From Bacteroidetes bacterium UBA1935 (GTDB taxonomy: Bacteria; Bacteroidota; Bacteroidia; Chitinophagales; Chitinophagaceae), in assembly GCA_002337045.1 (NCBI GenBank), contig DDFF01000006.1:372001-436000 (forward strand): DNA of 64,000 bases, in the 5' to 3' direction. Positions within the stretch are counted from its first letter, which is position 1. Every line of letters starts with the position of its first letter. Shown here in pieces: positions 26,705 through 35,121 of this stretch. The notes beneath the pieces were generated by a model. It made no database searches. It had not been told where the DNA came from and saw only the letters and a list, made by a program, of their open reading frames with translations. The translations under genes and the position numbers were made by a program.

Positions 26705-28918
26705 TTATGCGTTCAGCAGTTTTTCAATTGCTGTATCGTATGCTTCTTTCCAGTCTTTGATGTAGCCCCAGTCTGCATTATCTATTTTGATATTGCCACC
26801 TGCTTTTACCGTACCTATTTTGCTATACGGATGGCTACCCATTGCAGCTTCAAATGCAGCTACTTTATCAGCGCTTACACTTACCACTACACGGCTCTGT
26901 GCCTCACCAAACAGGAATGCATCTTTGCGGATGTTGCTGTCTGTTGTTATTTCAAAGCCCATGTTCTTTTGCATAGCGCTTTCTATTAGTGCTACGAACA
27001 GTCCGCCTTCTGCAGTATCGTGCGCGCTGTTTACCACTTTGCTGCGTACTGCTTTCAGTACTACGTCCTGCAGTGCATATTCTTCTTCCAGGTCAAAGTG
27101 CGGAGCAGGGCTGTGCGATACACCCAGTACATTGTACAGGTATTCAGAACAGTTGATGTCGTTGCGATTTTGTCCTATTACATATATCACATCGCCATCG
27201 TTTCTGAAGTACATGGTCATCTTCTGGTCCAGATTATCCAGCACACCCACCATACCGATAGTAGGCGTAGGGTATACAGGGCCGTCATCGCTGCTCTGGT
27301 TGTAGAAGCTAACATTACCACCCGTAACAGGTGTACCCAGCTTACGACAAGCATCGCCCATACCGCGTATAGCGTGTACAAACTGATAGTAAACTTCTTT
27401 ATTGTAAGGGTTACCAAAGTTCAGACAGTTGGTAATAGCCACCGGCAAGCCTCCGCTACATACTATGTTACGTGCAGCTTCACTCACTGCTATCATACCA
27501 CCTTTGTACGGGTCAGAATATACATAACGGCTGTTACAGTCTGTAGTCATAGCAATACCTTTTGCAGAGCCGTGTACGCGTACTACTGCAGCATCACTCG
27601 GTTCGTTGGTTTGTGTATTGCCTGTACCTACCATGCTGTCATACTGTTCGTATACCCAGCGTTTGCTTGCTATCGTTGGCAGTTTCACCAGTTCCATTGC
27701 TACAGCAGTAAGGTCTGCAGGCACAGCAACAGTATCCTGATTGAATGCGTTGATTTCAGCAAAATATCTTGGTTCTTCGTATTCGCGGGTATAAACAGGT
27801 GCGCCACCGCCCAGTACCAGACTGTGCGCAGGCACATCTGCAACCAGTTCGCTGTTCATGTAGTATTTCAGGCGGCCGTCTGTTGTTACTTCACCTATCT
27901 GCACGCAGTGGATGTCCCACTTGTCGAATATCTTTTGTACTTCAGCCTCACGGCCTTTCTTCACTACTATCAGCATACGCTCCTGGCTTTCGCTCAGCAG
28001 CATTTCCCAAGGTTGCATGTTTTGCTGGCGTGTAGGCACTTTATCCAGATGGATAATCATACCATGTTCGCCCTTAGCACTCATTTCAGAGCAAGAGCAG
28101 GTAATGCCCGCAGCACCCATATCCTGCATACCTATCAGTGCACCTGTCGGTATCACTTCAAGGCAGGCTTCCAATAGTTTCTTTTCTTCAAACGGATCGC
28201 CCACTTGTACTGCAGGCAAGTCGTTCACGCTGTCTTCCGTAATATCTGCAGATGCGAAAGATGCACCGCCGATACCGTCTTTACCTGTTGCAGCACCTAC
28301 TATGAAGACGCTATTGCCTTCGCCGTAAGATGTTGCAGATACCGTTTGGCCTGCTTTTACCACACCCACGCTCATGGCGTTTACCAATGGGTTGGTCTGG
28401 TAGCAACCGTCAAAATATATTTCGCCCGCTACTGTAGGTACGCCAAAGCAGTTGCCATAGTGGCCAATGCCTTTTACAACGCCTTTCAGCAGCCATTTTG
28501 TTTTGGGATTATCCAGCTTACCAAAGCGCAGCGAGTTCAGCGATGCTATAGGGCGTGCTCCCATGGTAAAGATATCTCGGTGAATACCACCTACACCCGT
28601 TGCGGCACCCTGAAACGGTTCGATAGCAGAAGGGTGGTTGTGCGATTCTATTTTGAATACGCAACCCAGGCCGTCGCCTATATCTACTAGTCCAGCATTT
28701 TCTTCACCCGCTTTTACCAGCAGGCGTTCACCGTCGCGTGGCAGGGTTTTCAACTGTGTAATGGAGTTTTTATAACTGCAGTGCTCGCTCCACATAACGG
28801 AGTACATAGCAGTTTCGTTGAAATTGGGTGTACGACCCAATATTTGCTTTATCTGTTCAAATTCTTCTTCGCGAAGGCCCAGTTTGACCGCTTGTTCGAG
28901 TGTAGCTTCTTGCTGCAT
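26705..28918 (-). CDS. purL: Phosphoribosylformylglycinamidine synthase subunit PurL
   Basis: A 737-residue ATP-dependent FGAM synthetase of purine synthesis, the small-type PurL that works with separate PurQ and PurS. The blocks include MWSEHCSYKNS (about 36-46), ENAGLVDIGDG, KIESHNHPSAIEPFQGAATG, the GGASFASADI segment, and the second half with GTPVTGGNVSFYNQ and SAHDTAEGGLFVAL. PurQ and PurS are not in the window. The ATG at 28918 gives a family-like start; the longer frame starts in the promoter region. It has its own terminator and promoter, so it is transcribed alone. Confidence 0.95.
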   Translation of the reverse strand: MQQEATLEQAVKLGLREEEFEQIKQILGRTPNFNETAMYSVMWSEHCSYKNSITQLKTLPRDGERLLVKAGEENAGLVDIGDGLGCVFKIESHNHPSAIEPFQGAATGVGGIHRDIFTMGARPIASLNSLRFGKLDNPKTKWLLKGVVKGIGHYGNCFGVPTVAGEIYFDGCYQTNPLVNAMSVGVVKAGQTVSATSYGEGNSVFIVGAATGKDGIGGASFASADITEDSVNDLPAVQVGDPFEEKKLLEACLEVIPTGALIGMQDMGAAGITCSCSEMSAKGEHGMIIHLDKVPTRQQNMQPWEMLLSESQERMLIVVKKGREAEVQKIFDKWDIHCVQIGEVTTDGRLKYYMNSELVADVPAHSLVLGGGAPVYTREYEEPRYFAEINAFNQDTVAVPADLTAVAMELVKLPTIASKRWVYEQYDSMVGTGNTQTNEPSDAAVVRVHGSAKGIAMTTDCNSRYVYSDPYKGGMIAVSEAARNIVCSGGLPVAITNCLNFGNPYNKEVYYQFVHAIRGMGDACRKLGTPVTGGNVSFYNQSSDDGPVYPTPTIGMVGVLDNLDQKMTMYFRNDGDVIYVIGQNRNDINCSEYLYNVLGVSHSPAPHFDLEEEYALQDVVLKAVRSKVVNSAHDTAEGGLFVALIESAMQKNMGFEITTDSNIRKDAFLFGEAQSRVVVSVSADKVAAFEAAMGSHPYSKIGTVKAGGNIKIDNADWGYIKDWKEAYDTAIEKLLNA

Positions 28919-28935
28919 ATATTTAAAAGAAAGTG

Positions 28936-28963
28936 CAAAGGTAAGCGAAATGAGCTTAAGCAA
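28936..28963 (-). promoter_or_regulatory. Bacteroidota-type promoter of purL (TTG-N17-TACCTTTG)
   Basis: On the minus strand TTG (28963-28961) is followed after 17 bp by TACCTTTG (28943-28936). The box ends 17 nt before the purL ATG. Confidence 0.6.
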
Positions 28964-29201
28964 GAAGATATATAAGCTCTTGTGTTATGTACTATTTGTA
29001 TAAAGGTTTACATGCAGATTATTATTTACAAATTCCAAACAGTAGAGCATTCACACCCGTTATATATTATATTACTTCATTAGAACTAATTGGAAATCAA
29101 TTATTTGTCATTCTTGTGTCAATATCAGTATGATGTTCATTCTTCTACCAACTGAATGATTAAGCTTGACAGTCTTAGGTGCAAAATTCATCCCGGAATA
29201 T

Positions 29202-30452
29202 ATGTTTACTCGATTAATTACTGTTTTATTCATCCTCAGTCATTGCGCTGCATTTTCTGCTCAGAAAAAAATACTATTCATAGGCAATAGTCTTACATAT
29301 TATAATAATATGCCTGAAACTGTAAAGCAGATTGCATTACAATGGAACGACTCCTTAGATGTTACTGTATATGCTCCCGGCGGTACGGGCTTTGTAAATC
29401 ACATTGCTGATAATAATGTTTACCAACATTTTGCCAGAGGCGGCTGGGATTATGTTGTCTTACAGCCCGGCTCTAATGAATCTCCTGGGTATTCATTCCC
29501 CATTAATGAAACGATTACCAAAGGTAAAACCCTCATAGACTCTATCTACAAGTACAGTCCTTGTGCGCAGGTTATTTTTTATGAAATAAGTTATGGTGTT
29601 GCCGATAATTCTGCACAGGCAAAAACAAATTATTTTAATACCCAGACACTTATAAAAGCTAACATCATGAAACTTGCAGATTCTGCGAATACATATTTGT
29701 GTCCCGCGGGAGAGGTAATGAGGAATTTGTGGCAAAATAAACCCGCAGATTTTCTGTGGGGTTCTTTTGGCGATATTCATCCCAATGCTTTGGGCTCTTA
29801 TGCTATTGCTTGTTCGTTTGCGTCAACTATTTTCAAAAAGAGAGTAAAAGGCATAAAGTATTACGCGGGTTTAGATACCACAAAATGTAACTATGCACAG
29901 CAATTATCCGATAGTGTTGTATTTACAAATACTGCCGATTGGAGGTTCAAACGATATAAACCATTTGCACATTTTTCTTTTACTACAAGCAGAAACACAG
30001 TAACATTTATTAATAATAGTGCTGTCTATGATAGTCTGAAGTGGGATTTTGGAAACGGAACAAACAGTAAACTTGTTTCACCTGCTCCTGTAATCTATGC
30101 TTCTACAGGAACCTACAAAGTAAAACTGGTTACTTATAAAAATGGTTGTATGAATGAATATGATACCACTGTTGTATTAAAGTCTGCCAATTCAGTACAA
30201 AGTATTAATAACAATCAATCAACATCTATATACCCTAATCCTGCATTGAATGAAATAAGAATTCATTCATCAGGAAACGGACGTAGTGTTTTGAAGATAT
30301 ATAACTTGGAAGGTAAGCTTGTGAAGTCTGTTAATGATGCAGATAATGATACAGTCATAAATATAGCCGATTTGAAACCTGCAGTTTATGTATATCAGTT
30401 GATAGGCGAGGGGGGAAAGATTGACATTGGAAAACTGATGATTGGTCAATAA
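29202..30452 (+). CDS. Secreted SGNH/GDSL-like hydrolase with PKD and T9SS sorting domains
   Basis: A 416-residue exported protein. A signal peptide (about 1-20) precedes an SGNH-like hydrolase domain with block I IGNSLTYYNN (Ser nucleophile) and the block V pair in GDIHPN (Asp-His). A PKD-like beta-sandwich follows (about 250-325, WDFGNGTNSKLVSP). The last 80 residues form a T9SS type A sorting domain (SIYPNPALNEIRIHS, VYNLEGKLV-like KIYNLEGKLVKS). It probably acts on acylated sugars or other esters at the cell surface. The ATG at 29202 starts the signal peptide. Confidence 0.88.
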   Translation: MFTRLITVLFILSHCAAFSAQKKILFIGNSLTYYNNMPETVKQIALQWNDSLDVTVYAPGGTGFVNHIADNNVYQHFARGGWDYVVLQPGSNESPGYSFPINETITKGKTLIDSIYKYSPCAQVIFYEISYGVADNSAQAKTNYFNTQTLIKANIMKLADSANTYLCPAGEVMRNLWQNKPADFLWGSFGDIHPNALGSYAIACSFASTIFKKRVKGIKYYAGLDTTKCNYAQQLSDSVVFTNTADWRFKRYKPFAHFSFTTSRNTVTFINNSAVYDSLKWDFGNGTNSKLVSPAPVIYASTGTYKVKLVTYKNGCMNEYDTTVVLKSANSVQSINNNQSTSIYPNPALNEIRIHSSGNGRSVLKIYNLEGKLVKSVNDADNDTVINIADLKPAVYVYQLIGEGGKIDIGKLMIGQ

Positions 30453-30459
30453 AACAACA

Positions 30460-30485
30460 GAGCCGCACCCATACGGGTGCGGCTC
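30460..30485. terminator. Bidirectional terminator
   Basis: An 11-bp perfect stem (GAGCCGCACCC / GGGTGCGGCTC) with loop ATAC lies between the convergent genes ending at 30452 and 30513. Confidence 0.88.
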
Positions 30486-30512
30486 CTTCAAACCAACACA
30501 TACCAAAACATC

Positions 30513-30986
30513 CTATCTTTCCCTGCCATGTCCATGCCCTTGTCCGTGGCCTCGTCTGTTATCGTTTCTATTATAATGCCCGTATGCATTACCATTATTG
30601 CCTTTATGATACTTAGGCTCGCGGCTGTCGCGTATCACTACTACATTGCTCGGGCGTCCTCTATATGTAATATACCTGTCGTGGTACACTGTATGCCTTC
30701 TCCACGGCTGGGCATCATTAATCACTATTTTATGTACATGGTACAAGTCTACCGGGCGTGGTAGTGCTGACCTGCGCACCCATGCGCCATTTGCAAATAC
30801 TACAAACGCTCTGCTGTTTACATCGTAGTAAGCATCCGCATCGGGCAGGTAGTAATAACGCACATAGTCGTAGCCCACAGGCCCCCATGCAGGTTGCATG
30901 CCGATGTTCACGTTTACGTTTACCTGTGCGTTGGCTGCAACAGCAGTAGCAACCGTCAGTGCCGAAATCATGATTATCTTTTTCAT
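30513..30986 (-). CDS. Small secreted basic protein with His/Gly/Arg-rich tail
   Basis: A 157-residue protein with a signal peptide (MKKIIMISALTVATAVAANAQ). The middle has Tyr-rich strands (YDYVRYYYLPDADAYYDV, then FVVFANGAWVRR). The tail (about 125-157) is rich in Asn, Gly, His and Arg (RRGHGQGHGHGRER), which could bind metal or nucleic acid. Similar short periplasmic proteins are common in Chitinophagales, but their function is unknown. Confidence 0.7.
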   Translation of the reverse strand: MKKIIMISALTVATAVAANAQVNVNVNIGMQPAWGPVGYDYVRYYYLPDADAYYDVNSRAFVVFANGAWVRRSALPRPVDLYHVHKIVINDAQPWRRHTVYHDRYITYRGRPSNVVVIRDSREPKYHKGNNGNAYGHYNRNDNRRGHGQGHGHGRER

Positions 30987-31105
30987 AACATACGCTTTGC
31001 AGTAGTAGTGCCAATACCGTGCCTGTTATGCCATGTTTGCAGTATTTTAACGCTTCTGTATTGCGGCTACTGTTTATCTTTAACATATACATTATACAAT
31101 TGGCA

Positions 31106-31669
31106 ATGAGACTACTTACTACCCTGCTTTTAGCTTTTGCATGCATCACTACCTATGCACAGACAGATGTTAAACGATGCGAATTTTCTACAGACGGCAC
31201 AGGCAAATCCCTCGGCCTGAAGGTAAAATTTCAATACCCTTGTGGCTGGGAGGTAGGTAAACCAAAGACATCCATCAAAGTATTGCAAACAGAAACAGAA
31301 GATGAGATAGTAGTGGTAGAGCAGATAGATATTGCCACACCCAAACAACCATTAACCCCTGAACGTATAGAGGAAATGATGACTGTAGACGATATGAAAA
31401 AACAAGCGTCTAAGGGAGGTAAGTTTCTCTGGGGCAGAAGGCTGAAGATAGATGGTAAGGATTGTGCAGAAGTAGCTACGCAGGAAAACCAATCGGTACT
31501 TGGCATCAAACTTGTGATATATATTATCACTTACCGCATTCCGTACAATGGCAAAATGGTAAGCATGTCATTTGCATTTACGGGTCGGGACGAGGCTGCG
31601 TGCAAAAAGTATTTCAACGACAACAAAGCACTCATACTCAGTCTGGCATCGGCCACTAAGTTTTTATAA
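31106..31669 (+). CDS. Secreted hypothetical protein
   Basis: A 187-residue protein with a signal peptide (MRLLTTLLLAFACITTYAQ). The mature part has a beta-rich start (VKFQYPCGWEVGKPKTSIKV) and a central helix (TPERIEEMMTVDDMKKQ), ending in a conserved-looking strand pair. The order resembles small lipoproteins or PsbP-like folds, but I cannot assign it firmly. The ATG at 31106 is chosen as the signal peptide start. It converges on the DUF2306 gene with 3 bp between the stops. Confidence 0.65.
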   Translation: MRLLTTLLLAFACITTYAQTDVKRCEFSTDGTGKSLGLKVKFQYPCGWEVGKPKTSIKVLQTETEDEIVVVEQIDIATPKQPLTPERIEEMMTVDDMKKQASKGGKFLWGRRLKIDGKDCAEVATQENQSVLGIKLVIYIITYRIPYNGKMVSMSFAFTGRDEAACKKYFNDNKALILSLASATKFL

Positions 31670-31672
31670 TCA

Positions 31673-32293
31673 TCAGGCAAAAACCTCATCCGTGTTGCGC
31701 CTGTTGTGCAATACAGCCGCGACAGCAAGATTGGGCACCCAGCACAACCACGATACTATGATATAAGACGTGGCACCATCGCCCGTGGCTATGCTCAGCA
31801 ATGGCAGCCATATACGCAGCGTCACCGCTGCAAAAGTGCAGGCATAGCTATACACCATCATCTGTCTGTGTGCAGCAACGTTTGTTTGCAGTATATGCAG
31901 GTAGGCCTTTAGTGTGGTATAAAACCAGATGATGCCAAGTGTTACAAAGCCCGCGGCAGCTACCACTCCGCCATTGGCATACCACCCAATGTATATGCCT
32001 GTTAAGGCACTCAGCCATACAGCTACCATATACACCTTGCCCATATTACGATGCAGCCTAGCCCTGCGTTGGCGCAGCTTATTACTGAACTGTGGCCAGC
32101 CCGAAAGCAAAGCTATACCACCGCCAAGTATATGTGTGTAGAAGCATAGCTGCCACAGCAGGCTGTTGTAAACAGCATCGGGCTTGCTGCCCAGCAAGGC
32201 TATCCTGCCGCCGAAGATGAAATATATAATGGGGTAGATACCAATGATGGTAGCCAGCACACACATAATAATCCATATCCGTTTATACTTCAT
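31673..32293 (-). CDS. DUF2306-family integral membrane protein
   Basis: A 206-residue protein with about six to seven TM helices and the His-containing motif FYTHILGGGIALLSGWPQF near residues 62-80, followed by RLHRNMGKVYM and AHRQMM. These features match DUF2306 membrane proteins, some of which are thought to bind haem; that is not shown here. The ATG at 32293 is used. Confidence 0.78.
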   Translation of the reverse strand: MKYKRIWIIMCVLATIIGIYPIIYFIFGGRIALLGSKPDAVYNSLLWQLCFYTHILGGGIALLSGWPQFSNKLRQRRARLHRNMGKVYMVAVWLSALTGIYIGWYANGGVVAAAGFVTLGIIWFYTTLKAYLHILQTNVAAHRQMMVYSYACTFAAVTLRIWLPLLSIATGDGATSYIIVSWLCWVPNLAVAAVLHNRRNTDEVFA

Positions 32294-32376
32294 AGTCTGC
32301 AATTTATGAAGGTAAGACAAACCACTGCGCCTTTACCCCCATCTGTATCGTTCATTTTTCGTAGCTTTCCGTTGCA

Positions 32377-32886
32377 ATGAAGAATTTAAGAATATTATAC
32401 AACACACTACTGGCTGTATTGTTGCTCACAGTATCAGTAAACACACAGGCACAGGAAGTAAAAGACGGGCTTACCTGGTATACAGATATTTATCAGGTGC
32501 AGAAGCTGAATGAAAAAACCAAGAAACCTGTATTTGCATTCTTTACAGGTAGCGACTGGTGTGGCTGGTGCCACAGGCTGGAGGCGGCAGTGTTCAGCAA
32601 ACCGGGTTTTAAAGAATGGGCAAAGAAAAATGTGATATTGCTGGAGCTCGATTTCCCCCGCAATAAACAACTGCCTGAAAAACTGGCAAGGCAAAATGCA
32701 GAGCTGCAACAGTTCTTTCAGGTGCAGGGCTATCCTACCATCTGGATGTTCAATATGGCTAAGGATGCCAAAACAGGCAAGTTCAATATCAGTGGTTTAG
32801 GTTCGCTGGGCTATCCGCAGGCTGAACGTGGTAAAGAAGAAGAAGCCTTTCTTGCCAATGCCAATAAAATACTGAATAACAAATAG
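32377..32886 (+). CDS. Periplasmic thioredoxin-like protein
   Basis: A 169-residue exported thioredoxin-fold protein. The signal peptide (about 1-25, ending NTQAQ) is followed by the redox motif WCGWC (Cys62, Cys65) in TGSDWCGWCHRLEAAVF and the cis-Pro loop in QGYPTIWMF. It belongs to the thioredoxin_7/DUF255-like group and probably reduces or repairs envelope thiols. It is a single gene with a strong terminator. An imperfect -7 box (TAGCTTTC, 32362-32369) lies 7 nt before the ATG. Confidence 0.88.
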   Translation: MKNLRILYNTLLAVLLLTVSVNTQAQEVKDGLTWYTDIYQVQKLNEKTKKPVFAFFTGSDWCGWCHRLEAAVFSKPGFKEWAKKNVILLELDFPRNKQLPEKLARQNAELQQFFQVQGYPTIWMFNMAKDAKTGKFNISGLGSLGYPQAERGKEEEAFLANANKILNNK

Positions 32887-32905
32887 GACAGTACTGCATA
32901 TACCC

Positions 32906-32938
32906 AAAAGCACAGCATCAATGCTGTGCTTTTTTCAT
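32906..32938 (+). terminator. Terminator of the thioredoxin-like gene
   Basis: A 13-bp perfect stem (AAAAGCACAGCAT / ATGCTGTGCTTTT) with a 2-nt loop, followed by more T. Confidence 0.9.
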
Positions 32939-33247
32939 TTTATAAAGAGTGATTTATTTAGTAAATTTGTTATTTATAAATTGAAGTCCTATTTACCGAA
33001 ACAAAAGAATGAAACCCGTAACCGAAATCCGAAACAAACTGCAACCTGCCTGCCTGCGGCAGGCAAATTGTAACCATATCCTGTTACAAAAGCATTGATA
33101 ATCAACAACAGAAAACGGTTACGAAACAAAAACTGAGCAAATACTATCAAAAACTATCAACAGATATGAAAACTTTTAAATAGTCACCGAAAACTCCGGA
33201 CACCGCTTTTTCTTTTTTACTTTTACTTTCTGATTTTGTAAGAAGCT
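32939..33247. other. AT-rich intergenic region with a short palindromic repeat
   Basis: About 310 bp without a supported gene. It contains A/T-rich stretches, two copies of ACTATCAAAA-like sequence (near 33141-33160), several ACCGAAA/CCGAAAC words (33000-33040), and the palindrome described separately at 33051-33065. I see no tRNA, riboswitch or ORF with coding character. The 96-residue ORF on the minus strand here is the shadow of the SUI1 gene. Confidence 0.5.
33051..33065. repeat. GC-rich palindrome TGCCTGC-G-GCAGGCA
   Basis: A 7-bp perfect inverted repeat with a 1-nt centre, preceded by a further CCTGCC copy. It stands out against the A/T-rich surroundings. Similar CTGCC/GGCAG palindromes occur as dispersed repeats in Bacteroidota, so this is probably one copy of such an element; copy number could not be tested. 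Confidence 0.45.
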
Positions 33248-33586
33248 ATGAGCAACAAGAACAAACCCCGCCCCGATGGGCTCGTATATAGCACCAACAA
33301 CGATTATTACAACGACTTTCCCGAAGAGGCAGCCGCAGAAACCCTGCCAAAGGAAAAGCAAAAGTTGCGTGTAAAGCTGGATAGCAAACAGCGTGCTGGC
33401 AAGGTGGTAACGCTGGTAGAAGGCTTCATCGGCACTGCAGACGACCTTGAAGCACTTGGCAAACAACTGAAAACCAAATGCGGCGCGGGCGGCAGTGCCA
33501 AAGAAGGGCTCATCCTCATTCAGGGAGACTACAAAGACAAGGTAATAGCCTGGCTGAAAGATTGGGGATATATAATGACAAAATAG
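33248..33586 (+). CDS. SUI1/YciH-family translation initiation factor
   Basis: A 112-residue protein of the SUI1 (eIF1-like) family. The unstructured N-terminus carries acidic residues, and the SUI1 domain (about 38-112) shows KLRVKLDSKQRAGKVVTLVEGF, LGKQLKTKCGAGGSAKEGLI and IQGDYKDKVIAWLK. Bacterial YciH resembles eIF1 and may influence start-codon selection; its role is not settled. That is notable here because the window has several TTG and GTG starts. A separate promoter-like box precedes the next gene. Confidence 0.9.
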   Translation: MSNKNKPRPDGLVYSTNNDYYNDFPEEAAAETLPKEKQKLRVKLDSKQRAGKVVTLVEGFIGTADDLEALGKQLKTKCGAGGSAKEGLILIQGDYKDKVIAWLKDWGYIMTK

Positions 33587-33612
33587 CTGTCAAAACTGCC
33601 AACTGAAAAGCT

Positions 33613-33620
33613 TATTTTTG
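33613..33620 (+). promoter_or_regulatory. -7 box TATTTTTG of the transketolase subunit gene
   Basis: TATTTTTG (TAnnTTTG type) ends 19 nt before the ATG at 33640. No clear -33 TTG. Confidence 0.4.
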
Positions 33621-33639
33621 CGCCTCATATTAGCAATAA

Positions 33640-34596
33640 ATGATACAGGACATCAACATTCTGAATGAAAAAGACACCCGTTCGGGTTTTGGAGAGGGTA
33701 TAGTGGAAGCTGCACGCCGCAATCCTAATGTGGTAGCACTGACTGCAGACCTTGCAGGCTCGCTGAAGCTGAACCAGTTTATGAAAGAATTCCCTGAACG
33801 CTATGTGCAGTGTGGTATTGCAGAGGCTAATATGATAGGCGTTGCTGCCGGTATGACTGTAGGTGGTAAAATCCCATTCACTACTACGTTTGCCAACTTC
33901 AGCACCAGCCGTGTATACGACCAGATACGTCAGTCTGTTGCATATAGCAATAAGAATGTGAAGATATGTGCATCGCACGCCGGCCTTACACTGGGCGAGG
34001 ATGGCGCTACCCATCAGGTACTGGAAGATATAGGCATGATGAAAATGCTGCCTGGTATGACAGTTATCGTTCCTTGCGATTTTAACCAGACAAAAGCTGC
34101 TACCATAGCGGTTGCAGAGCACGAAGGTCCTGTTTACCTGCGTTTCGGCCGTCCTAAATGGGCCAACTTTACAGCGCCCGATCAGGAGTTTGTAATTGGT
34201 AAAGCACAGGTATTGGCAGAAGGTACAGATGTTACCATTATAGCTTGTGGTCACTTAGTTTGGACGGCTGTAGAAGCTGCCAAAGAACTGGCTGCAAGAG
34301 GTGTGTCTGTAGAGCTTATCAATATGCACACCATCAAGCCGCTGGACGAAGCTGCTATCCTGAAATCTGTACAGAAAACGAAGTGTGTGGTTACTGCTGA
34401 AGAGCATCAGGCAAACGGTGGCTTGGGCGATAGCGTAGCACAAGTACTGGCTAAAAACTTCCCTGCACCGCAGGAGTATGTTGCGGTAAACGATACCTTC
34501 GGTGAAAGTGGTACACCTACAGACCTGCTGGAGAAATACGGTCTTGGTAAGAGCAATATCATTGCAGCAGTAGAGAAAGTGATGAAGCGTAAATAA
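33640..34596 (+). CDS. Transketolase C-terminal subunit
   Basis: A 318-residue protein corresponding to the pyrimidine-binding and C-terminal domains of transketolase. The first part has GIAEANMIGVAAGMT, where the Glu activates thiamine diphosphate, and HAGLTLGEDGATHQ. The last part has the transketolase C-terminal fold (GSDVTIIACGHLV-like, EEHQANGGLGDSVAQVL). In the split form a separate N-terminal subunit binds the diphosphate of the cofactor. That partner gene is usually adjacent but is absent here. Role: pentose phosphate pathway or a related ketol transfer. Confidence 0.9.
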   Translation: MIQDINILNEKDTRSGFGEGIVEAARRNPNVVALTADLAGSLKLNQFMKEFPERYVQCGIAEANMIGVAAGMTVGGKIPFTTTFANFSTSRVYDQIRQSVAYSNKNVKICASHAGLTLGEDGATHQVLEDIGMMKMLPGMTVIVPCDFNQTKAATIAVAEHEGPVYLRFGRPKWANFTAPDQEFVIGKAQVLAEGTDVTIIACGHLVWTAVEAAKELAARGVSVELINMHTIKPLDEAAILKSVQKTKCVVTAEEHQANGGLGDSVAQVLAKNFPAPQEYVAVNDTFGESGTPTDLLEKYGLGKSNIIAAVEKVMKRK

Positions 34597-34604
34597 GCAC
34601 AAAC

Positions 34605-35069
34605 GTGATTACAAATACTATTTACAGAAAAGCGCTTAATGCCTTTGCAGGCTTAAGCGCTCTTTTTTTGGCATCATGCGCTAGCCCGCAAGATCTTGTT
34701 TATCAGGATGTTAAGAACTTCCGCGTTAGCAAAATAAGCCTTAACCCAGAAGTGGGTATGGATGTACAGTTCTATAACCCCAACAAGTATGGGATGACGC
34801 TGAAAGATGCTGATGTAGACCTGTACATAAACGACAAGCTCGTAGGCCACGCCATGCTCGATAAGAAGTTCAATGTGCCTGCATCCGGCACCTTCCTGCT
34901 GCCTGTTACGTTGATAGCCGATTTGAAGTCTGTATTACCAAATGCAGTTGCGCTGATGTCTAACGACGAAGTGAACATACGCCTGAAAGGCAATGTGAAA
35001 GCCGGGCGTGGGGTTATGATAAACATCCCCATTAACTACGAAGGCAAGAAAAAGCTGAACCTGTTTTAA
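34605..35069 (+). CDS. LEA14-like lipoprotein
   Basis: A 154-residue lipoprotein with a lipobox (FLASC, Cys about 25) and a single LEA type 2 (LEA14/WHy-like) beta-sandwich (VGMDVQFYNPNKYGMTLKDADVDLYIN). The family binds or stabilises unknown partners. It starts with GTG at 34605; no ATG is in frame before the lipobox. It lies 8 bp after the transketolase subunit gene, so it is probably cotranscribed with it. Confidence 0.8.
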   Translation: MITNTIYRKALNAFAGLSALFLASCASPQDLVYQDVKNFRVSKISLNPEVGMDVQFYNPNKYGMTLKDADVDLYINDKLVGHAMLDKKFNVPASGTFLLPVTLIADLKSVLPNAVALMSNDEVNIRLKGNVKAGRGVMINIPINYEGKKKLNLF

Positions 35070-35074
35070 ATAAT

Positions 35075-35099
35075 AAAGCCCCTGAATTTCAGGGGCTTT
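35075..35099. terminator. Bidirectional terminator
   Basis: A 12-bp perfect stem (AAAGCCCCTGAA / TTCAGGGGCTTT) with a 1-nt centre, followed by T-rich sequence (plus strand) and TTATT (minus strand). It separates convergent genes ending at 35069 and 35122. Confidence 0.88.
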
Positions 35100-35121
35100 A
35101 GTTTTATTGAAGGGGTATGAA

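Noticed and set aside
27020..28177. A 385-codon plus-strand ORF inside purL
   Set aside because: It is antisense to a certain gene and its protein is rich in Cys, Tyr, His and Val without any family pattern; it is a frame shadow of purL codons.
29087..29101. TAATTGGAAATCAAT shared with 54496-54510
   Set aside because: A 15-bp match between A/T-rich intergenic regions is expected by chance in a window of this size; no further similarity surrounds it.
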